A DNA stretch of 64,000 nt, from positions 12,016,369 through 12,080,368 of the forward strand of contig OY754981.1 of assembly GCA_963576475.1 (NCBI GenBank), in the 5' to 3' direction. The notes beneath the pieces were generated by a model. That model had not been told where the DNA came from, did not search any database, and saw only the letters and a program-made list of their open reading frames with translations. Positions within the stretch are counted from its first letter, which is position 1; each line of letters opens with the position of its first letter. This stretch comes from Molanna angustata. Taxonomy: Eukaryota; Arthropoda; Insecta; Trichoptera; Molannidae. This document shows, piece by piece, positions 47,065 to 64,000 of this stretch. Made by a program: the position numbers and the translations under genes.

Positions 47065-47950
47065 GAGTTTTTTTTTTTTTGTCTATTCAAAACTAATCAG
47101 TGATGTCTATTCAAAACTAATCTTATCTAAGAGAGATTATTGAACAACGACAAGTTGTTCAGAAATAAAATGCCTCATGATCTTATGGTTCCGTTTCATT
47201 TAGTTGATTTCAACTTGGTTCCAATATTAAGTATCTATATTTAGACTTGATTCCGTTTGAATAAAATGGCTAAATAGACGGCTTACCCCGTTCGATTCTA
47301 AGAAATTAAATATAAATTCATCTCTTATACAAATATTGCGTCTCTGGGCTGGAAACACTGGTTAATTGGAAGAAATTTCCATACGGCAATAAATTCGCCA
47401 CTTGCGCAGGGTGCAAGGAAGTGTTTATTATTAATAGTATTTCAGTCAAATTTAATAGTCAAATTTCCGCGTAAAAACACTTTCATCTGGTTTTGAAACG
47501 GAAAGGGAAACTTGTAAAGGAGTCACGTTTTGGTACATATATATATATATCGAGGGTCGATCCTTATTAATTATTCCCAGATAGGTACATACCTCTAACA
47601 CCCTCTACATTTTACTTTCCAATCGATCCGAAAGAGGTCAGTGCACGCTACGATGATGCAAGGTAAAAGTGAACTAAACACGTGTGGTATTGTATTGTTG
47701 TACACCACCTGATACAGTACACCATATTGTTAATGTGCATTGTTACTTATACATTGATAGTGTGGTTGGTGGTCTTTGGAAAATGCATGACATGTCATAA
47801 TGCTTTACATACCATCAGTGTTTCTATAATTGCGATTCGTATTTGAAACGTAAACAGACTATTATACTATTATTCAGTTTTTGCTATACCTATACCTGAA
47901 CAATAATGACTTGTCATAGGTATGTGGGTACTCGGAAACTTTTTTTTATT
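47065..47950. other. AT-rich stretch with a SINE body, no gene
   Basis: Apart from the SINE family 3 body at 47336-47440 and a short (TA)n at 47538-47550, nothing recognised. Confidence 0.4.
47336..47440 (+). mobile_element. SINE family 3 body, head deleted
   Basis: TCTCTGGGCTGGAAACACTG, AATTGGAAGAAATTTCCATA, CGGCAATAAATTCGCCACTT, GCGCAGGGTGCAAGGAAGTG, TTTATTATTAATAG. It is the body and tail only, on the plus strand. Confidence 0.72.
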
Positions 47951-47951
47951 A

Positions 47952-48230
47952 TAACTATTTGTTTGAAACACCTGAGATCCAACTGTCGATGCCGATAGTA
48001 TGTATAGTTGAAGAATACATACTAAACTATACACCCTTAAATCCAAAAGGTATGTGCGTATGGAGATGTATCAAACTATTGAGAGTCTTCGTAAATATTG
48101 TGTATACTGCCATACAAATTGTAAGAAACGATATTGTCGCTAAATTCAGTTTTTAAAAATGTACTGATTAAATTAATGTACTTACCTATTTTTTTATAGA
48201 AAATTGAATTATCTAGTTGGGGTTTATTTT
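47952..48230 (-). mobile_element. Helitron-like element, copy D (degraded)
   Basis: ACTGTCGATGCCGATAGTAT, GTATCAAACTATTGAGAGTC, ATTATCTAGTTGGGGTT. The 3' terminus has lost CTAG. Confidence 0.6.
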
Positions 48231-48239
48231 ATTTTACAA

Positions 48240-48715
48240 AGAACAGCACACAGTACATGCATACAATTATTTAAAGAAAATAAGCAAAAATACAAACATG
48301 ACATGTACCTCTCACGTACTATACCTTATATCAAAAGAAGACAATAAAAAAGTAATTGATAATGCATATGAGGAAATAAGGAGAGAATGCAAGATAAAGA
48401 AGGACATTATAAGTAAAATGAAAGTGAATGCCTTGAAGTGGTTTGGGGATATTGAAAGAATGAATGATGAACGACTGACAAAAAAATATACATGGGTGTA
48501 AGATATGGAGTGAATAGCAGGGGCCGCCCCAGAAAGGGGTGGCATGACCATGTGAATGATATTTTGAAAGAAGGAAACATAAGAAGCTTAAACAATCGAC
48601 GACCATGTATGAAACGATGCATGGATGTAAAGGAAGCCAGGAATGTGTGCAAATATAGAGGAGTATGGCGCTTAATTCGTAAGGCTTATGGCGAGCAATG
48701 GTTAATAAGGCTGTG
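48240..48715 (+). pseudogene. RTE-like LINE 3' relic
   Basis: YLISKEDNKKVIDNAYEEIR, CKIKKDIISKMKVNALKWFG, IERMNDERLTKKYT, then in another frame GRPRKGWHDHVNDILKEGNI, NNRRPCMKRCMDVKEARNVC. Its last bases (CCGTAAGGGGCATGGCGTGA) reappear at 49173-49195, beyond a hAT remnant. Confidence 0.8.
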
Positions 48716-48763
48716 CTCATCTCATCATTGATCGCCCTCAATGAGGAGATGAGCACAGTAGTG
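48709..48763. repeat. 13-bp perfect stem at hAT/LINE junction
   Basis: CTGTGCTCATCTC and GAGATGAGCACAG face each other across about 28 bases. It replaces the expected continuation of the hAT frame after TLTTV. Confidence 0.5.
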
Positions 48764-49165
48764 AGAGTTGAAAATCCTAATTCGCATAAGTAAGTTGTGG
48801 CAAATGGTAATAGAATTGTAACAGCACGCTTTGAAAGCAGTGGATACTCTCTTTTATAAGCAGCCAAAAATGTGCTTCGGAAAATTTTAGTTTCAATGCC
48901 CGATCAGTTTATTCTTCCTGCTCGTCTATCGGTAAGTGTCCAAGGGAAATGTTATCCAAGAATGGCTTTCGTACCCAGTCCATAGGTTGCATGTCACCCA
49001 GGAAAATAACAGACTGTCCCGCCCCTCGTGCAACAAAGCGCCTCGCTCTTATAGCTCTCTTTTAGCTCTATTTTTAGGTGTAGATCTTCACAAAACTTTG
49101 ACATTTTTTCCGCGGCACACCAATTGATGACCACGGTACACCCAGTGTGCCGCGGCACACTCTTT
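48717..49165 (-). pseudogene. Buster/ZBED-like hAT transposase C-terminal remnant
   Basis: Minus strand: DWVRKPFLDNI, TDRALKLKFSEAHFWLL, then in the next frame YKREYPLLSKRAVTILLPFA, TTYLCELGFSTLTTV. The TTYLCELGFS motif is characteristic of the Buster-type hAT dimerisation region. Near 49105-49160 GCGGCACACC and the palindrome GTGTGCCGCGGCACAC look like hAT terminal repeats. It interrupts the LINE at 48240. Confidence 0.72.
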
Positions 49166-49204
49166 GCGTAACAATGCCGTAAGGGGCATGGCGTGATGGT
49201 ATGT

Positions 49205-50105
49205 CTGCATTTTGTATATTATAATATTTTGTCTGTTCTTTCTGCTATTATATGTGAAGGATTTTTTAAAAATAAAATCTTCAAAATCTATACTAAATAT
49301 CAGCAATTAAAAAACCAACCAAATAAATAAGTTATAAAAATACATTTAAATATAATTTATAAAAAAAACATAGTATATACCAGGGGCGATCCTAGAACCT
49401 TTGAACTAGGCGAAACTAGAAAGAAAATTGGAATATGTCAAAATTTCATGTTTTTTAGCGTTGTTGTTCATTCCAGTGGCCATAAAAACATTCTTAAAAT
49501 GACATGCCAAAATAATATTTACATTTGTGGCCCGATAAAGCATCGTATCTACATACAGTTCAATTTTTAATCTTGTAGTCTGGTATGGTTGTTATAAACA
49601 AATAAATTAATATTAGTTCTTGAATTCCTTAACATAATATTCATAGGCAAGCCAAGATTTTCGGCTTCTATAAGCAATGCCGCTACTGGTATATACATAT
49701 CTACCTACCTATACGTAACAAACAACATTTTGACTGATATACCCACCCACCTATTTTGTTTTGAAAAATATACATTAATAAAGACAATTTGAGAAATACT
49801 GGATCATTGTTTGTGGTTCAAAGAACTCGACGTAAATACTAGTCGTTTTTTTTTAACTCCGTTTTCCAGGAAAAAATATTGTCATGAGGGAAATGTATCA
49901 TCACCATGTTATTAATTTATTATTACTGAAAAACAATTTCGCCATCGTAAAATCATTTTCTTTTGTATTGAGTATATCATAATAATATTATAAATAAATA
50001 TTACAAGCAAATGTTTATACTTGACAAAAAAAAATATTATAAACAAATTTAAAAGATGCATATCATGATAAATAACAAGTAATTAACAAAGAAAATTGTA
50101 TTTAC
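49205..50105. other. AT-rich stretch, nothing recognised
   Basis: A block near 49383 (AGGGGCGATCCTAGAACCTT) has a repeat-like look but no second copy in the window. Confidence 0.35.
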
Positions 50106-50109
50106 ATTT

Positions 50110-50483
50110 AGTGATGAGCAAAAGTCTTGCAATTCTTGCAGTCCTGGACTTGCGAGACTTGCAAAATCAAGACCGCATGTATAGCTGCAAAACCAAAACC
50201 AAGACCAGAGGGTGCAAGACCAAGGCTAGCAAAACCTAATTACAAGAGTCAGTTTTTTGTCATATTTCATTATAATTACTGAATTTTAATAAAAAAAAAT
50301 GCTTTTTGGATAATTTCTAAGACCTGTACCTAATAGCAAGATCAAAACTAGGTATGCAAGATCAAGACCAAGACCCAATCGAGTTTGCATCCAAGACCAG
50401 GGGTGCAAGACCAAGACCAGGGATTCAAGACTAAGACCAAGACCACCCCGGTCTTGGTCTAGTTCTTGCATTTACTCATTACT
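50110..50483. mobile_element. MITE-like element rich in 'caagaccaagacc', copy 2
   Basis: Ends AGTGATGAGCAAA and TTTACTCATTACT are inverted repeats. Subterminal arrays of AAGACCAAGACC flank a core with GTCATATTTCATTATAATTA. Short frames inside it are composed of the simple repeat and are not genes. Confidence 0.72.
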
Positions 50484-50836
50484 ACTTGCATTACAATATT
50501 CTTATCTTTACAAGTTTTTCTTTTTTTACGTTGTTTGAAGTAGAAATTTGTGTGGTAAACAGAATATAATTTATAAAAATTAAACACTTATTTTTTCTTT
50601 CTACATTTATTTTCCTCCTCTCCAGGACGACCATTTCACCTGGTGAAGGCCTTTTCAACTGGTCTTTTCGACCTTTTTCCTTTTCGAACAAGTGTTTATT
50701 TTTTATATTGGAATTCTACGTAGTCAACGCTGTCAGTGCAAATAAAATACAAAGTGCAGAATATAATTTATCGATATTACACTAATTAGTAGAAATAGTA
50801 TTTTTTCAAAAAAAATCTATATATGATTTTCTTTTT

Positions 50837-52125
50837 AAATTAGATGCTAGGTAGGTAATTGTGTAAAATAAATTAGGTGCTAGGTAGGTAATTGTGTAAA
50901 ATAAATTAGATGCTAGGTAGGTAAATGTGTAAAATAAATTAGATGCTAGGTAGGTAATTGTGTAAAATAAATTAGATGCTAGGTAGGTAATTGTGTAAAA
51001 TAAATTAGATGCAAGGTAGGTAATTGTGTAAAATAAATTAGATGCTAGGTAGGTAATTGTGTAAAATAAATTAGATGCAAGGTAGGTAATTGTGTAAAAT
51101 AAATTAGATGCTAGGTAGGTAATTGAGTAAAATAAATTAGATGCTAGGTAGGTAATTGTGTAAAATAAATTAGATTCTAGGTAGGTAATTGTGTAAAATA
51201 AATTAGATGCAAGGTAGGTAATTGTGTAAAATAAATTAGATGCTAGGTAGGTAATTGTGTAAAATAAATTAGATGCAAGGTAGGTAATTGTGTAAAATAA
51301 ATTAGATGCTTGGTAGGTAATTGTGTAAAATAAATTAGATGCTAGGTAGGTAAATGTGTAAAATAAATTAGATGCTAGGTAGGTAATTGTGTAAAATAAA
51401 TTAGATGCTAGGTAGGTAAATGTGTAAAATAAATTAGATGCTAGGTAGGTAATTGTGTAAAATAAATTAGATGCTAGGTAGGTAATTGTGTAAAATAAAT
51501 TAGATGCTAGGTAGGTAAATGTGTAAAATAAATTAGATGCTAGGTATGTAATTGTGTAAAATAAATTAGATGCTAGGTAGGTAATTGTGTAAAATAAATT
51601 AGGTGCTAGGTAGGTAATTGTGTAAAATAAATTAGGTGCTAGGTAGGTAATTGTGTAAAATAAATTAGATGCTAGGTAGGTAATTGTGTAAAATAAATTA
51701 GGTGCTAGGTAGGTAATTGTGTAAAATAAATTAGGTGCTAGGTAGGTAATTGTGTAAAATAAATTAGGTGCTAGGTAGGTAATTGTGTAAAATAAATTAG
51801 ATGCTAGGTAGGTAATTGTGTAAAATAAATTAGATGCTAGGTAGGTAAATGTGTAAAATAAATTAGATGCTAGGTAGGTAATTGTGTAAAATAAATTAGA
51901 TGCTAGGTAGGTAAATGTGTAAAATAAATTAGATGCTAGGTAGGTAATTGTGTAAAATAAATTAGATGTTAGGTAGGTAATTGTGTAAAATAAATTAGAT
52001 GCTAGGTAGGTAAATGTGTAAAATAAATTAGATGCTAGGTAGGTAATTGTGTAAAATAAATTAGATGCTAGGTAGGTAATTGTGTAAAATAAATTAGATG
52101 CTAGGTAGGTAATTGTGTAAAATAT
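50837..52125. repeat. 33-bp minisatellite, about 39 copies
   Basis: Unit ATTAGATGCTAGGTAGGTAA plus TTGTGTAAAATAA, head to tail with single-base variants (GATGC/GGTGC, TAATT/TAAAT, CTAGG/CAAGG). Length is very regular. One minus-strand frame has no stop throughout, with an 11-residue period. Confidence 0.95.
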
Positions 52126-52147
52126 ATGGGATCTATTATTAAATTTT

Positions 52148-52265
52148 AATCTTAATTTAATTATAATTGTGTTCTTAATTTAATTATAATTGTGTTCTTA
52201 ATTTAATTATAATTGTGTTCTTAATTTAATTATTATTGTGTTCTTAATTTTAATTCGGTTGTGTT
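52148..52265. repeat. 23-bp minisatellite, about 5 copies
   Basis: Unit CTTAATTTAATTATAATTGT plus GTT, the last copies diverged. Unrelated to the 33-bp array just before it. Confidence 0.9.
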
Positions 52266-52351
52266 ATTAAAATGTTATTTTGTCAAATGATATAATAGTA
52301 CACAATTAAAGTAGGTAGGTACCTTACCCGGATCAAAATGGGAACAATATT

Positions 52352-52892
52352 TTTACTCCTCACTAACCCAAGGGTATATAGTGGGGAGTTATGACTTCGC
52401 AATTTTTAAGGCTATTTTTTATTGCAGATTATCAACTAGTATCATGCTGAGATTGTATTTTGAAATTTTTATCACAATGTATGTATCTGTGTGTGTGTGC
52501 TGCGTGCTGTGTACTATGTACGGCGTGTTCATTTTACTTTAACGATTATAGACTAAAGTACTCATTCGATTCTTTTCAAATTTTGCAAATTTGTATATCT
52601 AATACCTACTAGCTTAGACCCCATTAGATTTAGAAGGATATCTGAATAGTGCTTCTCAATTTTTTAACTATCAAATATTTCAAAGTGACCCCAAGCTCAG
52701 GGATCTTAAAATTTAAATCTTTTCATAAAATGGAATTGAAGATTTATCAATTTTTCATAAAAAATATTTAAATAAAAAAAAATTTAACAAACTCATTTCA
52801 TGAAAACGCTGAATATTTTCCATACAAAATTTGCAAATACTTTATAGGATGACTTCTTAGTGAGGAGTTTAGCGTTGGCCACAACCCACTCG
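52352..52892 (-). repeat. CTCCTCACTA repeat family, copy 5
   Basis: Both ends present: TTACTCCTCACTAACCCAAG and GTGGGGAGTTATGAC at one end; TTAGTGAGGAGTTTAGCGTT and GGCCACAACCCACTCG at the other. Lies about 500 bases upstream of the katanin-like start. Confidence 0.8.
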
Positions 52893-53213
52893 ATATATTT
52901 TATCTTCGTGTAGGTATAGGTACACTACTAGGGATTTAGACCTATATTTCCCTGACATGCAAAATTATGTTTCTAATTTGCCTTTATGGAGATGATGTAA
53001 GGAATTACTGTCTTCATATTGTTCACATCCATTATGAAAAAAAAACTTTGAAAATCTCATACATCATTGTAGGTAGTAGGTACCATTGTTATCTTTTTAA
53101 AAATCGAAAAACTTACTGGATAAAATTATTCAAAAATGTAAAAATCTGTTTTTTTACATGTCGCTTACTTCATATTTCTTTTGGTACCTTCCTTCTAAAT
53201 AAGGAGGTTATGC

Positions 53214-53227
53214 GTTGTCATAGTAAC
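53214..53227 (+). promoter_or_regulatory. Candidate X-box (RFX site) upstream of the katanin-like gene
   Basis: GTTGTCATAGTAAC fits the RFX consensus RYYNYY-N(1-3)-RRNRAC with a 2-base spacer. It lies 157 bases before the first base of the exon 1 ATG. RFX factors control ciliary and axonemal genes. The consensus is loose, so chance occurrence is possible. Confidence 0.4.
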
Positions 53228-53383
53228 AAACAGTAAACATACTTCAACCTGGAAAATGGTGTCGCTGATTTTGGCGAAACTAATTTCTCTGACCAGATTG
53301 ATTAATTTCCCTAAACAAATTATCGTAAAGTTGGCAAAATAGCAATATAACACAAGATAATAATTTTAATATTTCGATACAAA

Positions 53384-62705
<9,322 letters not shown>

Positions 62706-63112
62706 TATGAAAAGCGTTTCCGGCAGAAGAAAAAGAAGGACTTTCTTCACTTCCTCATAAACCTTATGAAATAAGCTACGACCATGATTTACACATTGTA
62801 CAATACAATACTTTTCAAGTTATTGTTATTGAGAAATAATAATAATCTATGAAAAGAAATAGCTCATAATCTTTTGTAAAATTTACTGTGTATTTTTAGT
62901 ATTATTATCTACAATATAACCAGCTGCCGGAAGCGCTGCCATTACATTATATTTGCACTTAATAGTGATATAACTTTTAAGTTGAGTTGAGTTTTAATGA
63001 TGCAATCACTTATCATAATAGAAAACATGAGTATACACAGGTACAATATATTATCACGTCATGTTCCTATTACGGCAGTCAAAGAAAACCAAATTATAAA
63101 CAACCATAATCT

Positions 63113-63836
63113 TAGTGTCGATTCATTCAAGAGAATTTATTTATCTTAATGAATCGAAAGTATTAAACTTAGTCCCGTGTGAGAGAATCGTATGCAGCAG
63201 TAGAGTTATTGCGTGGTTTTTCCAACCTTGAAGTCAAAAAACACTAACTTACGAGGCTTTGCAGCATATATGTTCCATACATGGATTAACTCAGAATTCG
63301 GAGTAGAATTTTAAGTGTGTCTGTGTGTGTTTCAGTTTCTCAAAAAAAAAAATATTAAGAAAAACATTTTTTTATGATAAATTTGTTGTCAACTGCCTAT
63401 ATTTCCATTTTTTTTTTAATATTGTAAAACGCAGAAACACCCCAACTAGATAATTTAATTTTCTACAAAGAATATGTATTTTATAGTAGAGTAATACTAC
63501 GCAAATTTTTTTAAACAATTTTTATAAAAATTTAATTTAATGACAACATTGTTTCATACAATTTGTATGTTAGTATACACTACACTATATCTACGGGAAC
63601 TCTCAATAGTTTGATACATTTCTAAACATACATACATACATATTCTGGGTAGGAAAAAAGGACTGACCTCCATACTATCCTATCCTTACATACATACCTA
63701 CATGTTTTGTATAGAAAACAAAATATCTTAAAATATTCAATAATTTGGATTTATGGGTTTATAGTTTGGTACATATTCTTCAACTATACATACTATCATT
63801 ATCGACAGTTGGATCTCATGTGTTGCATGCAACTAG
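63113..63836 (+). mobile_element. Helitron-like element, copy F, downstream of katanin
   Basis: Start hairpin GTCGATTCATTCAAGAGAAT / ATCTTAATGAATCGA, then GAGGCTTTGCAGCATATATG, ACACCCCAACTAGATAAT, ATTCTGGGTAGG and the end GTTGCATGCAACTAG followed by T. The GTTGCATGCAAC palindrome touches the CTAG end. Confidence 0.68.
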
Positions 63837-64000
63837 TAATTATATCTAAAAACATACATTATTTACATTCAAACAGCCTCATACATGGTCTTCTCTTATT
63901 CTCCTTAATACATTAACCTACTTCAAATGCCTTAAATTGTCTTTGTCAGACTTTGTCTATTACACCATTTCTTTTATCAGACATTCTTTGTTATCTATTA

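Noticed and set aside
50837..52125. CRISPR array
   Set aside because: Regular 33-base repeats have no unique spacers between them. It is a head-to-tail minisatellite in an insect genome.

Overview
The window looks like insect nuclear DNA, most likely from a moth or butterfly (Lepidoptera). It is very AT-rich and has short coding exons with GT-AG introns. It is dense in tRNA-headed SINEs, RTE/CR1/I-type LINE fragments, hAT relics, Helitron-like elements and foldback MITEs. A noncoding repeat near 42.15-43.25 kb resembles one I associate with Lepidoptera. The order-level call is inference from repeat character, not from a marker gene.

Only one host gene can be read with confidence. It is a katanin p60-type microtubule-severing AAA ATPase on the + strand, from 53384 to 62705, with eight coding exons joining to a 513-residue protein. 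All splice sites are GT-AG and all phases agree. The ATPase core is intact (Walker A, Walker B DE, pore loop, sensor 1, arginine fingers). The first ~88 residues show no recognisable MIT domain, and an X-box-like RFX site lies about 160 bp upstream of the start codon. Its introns hold SINEs, a dead LINE RNase H fragment, a T-rich tandem array with a 448-bp duplicated block, a Helitron-like element and hairpin repeats.

Two stretches look like isolated first coding exons with good start contexts and splice donors: 16413-16483, and a CpG-rich block at 36319-36467. I could not assign either to a family or find the next exon.

Layout: 1-7.1 kb, foldback MITEs, a palindromic MITE, SINEs and a LINE tail. 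7.1-13.7 kb, a CR1-like LINE, a U6 snRNA fragment, an I/R1-type LINE end, an inverted MITE pair and an RTE pseudogene. 13.7-25 kb, a (TTTA)n tract, SINEs, a hAT relic with an 8-bp target duplication, and a nested RTE/SINE/MITE block. 25-35 kb, LINE fragments, one with a 13-bp target duplication. 34-41 kb, a SINE split by two insertions, a CpG-rich exon candidate, a mariner-type MITE and Helitron-like copies. 41-50.5 kb, LINE, hAT and CTCCTCACTA-repeat copies. 50.8-52.3 kb, two minisatellites. 53.2-62.7 kb, the katanin gene. 62.7-64 kb, another Helitron-like copy.

I found no operon, CRISPR array, intact autonomous transposon, true tRNA/rRNA gene or defence system. The most interesting signals are the katanin N-terminus with its X-box, the U6 fragment fused to a LINE tail, exon-like DNA inside a Helitron-like element, and insertions dated by clean target-site duplications.
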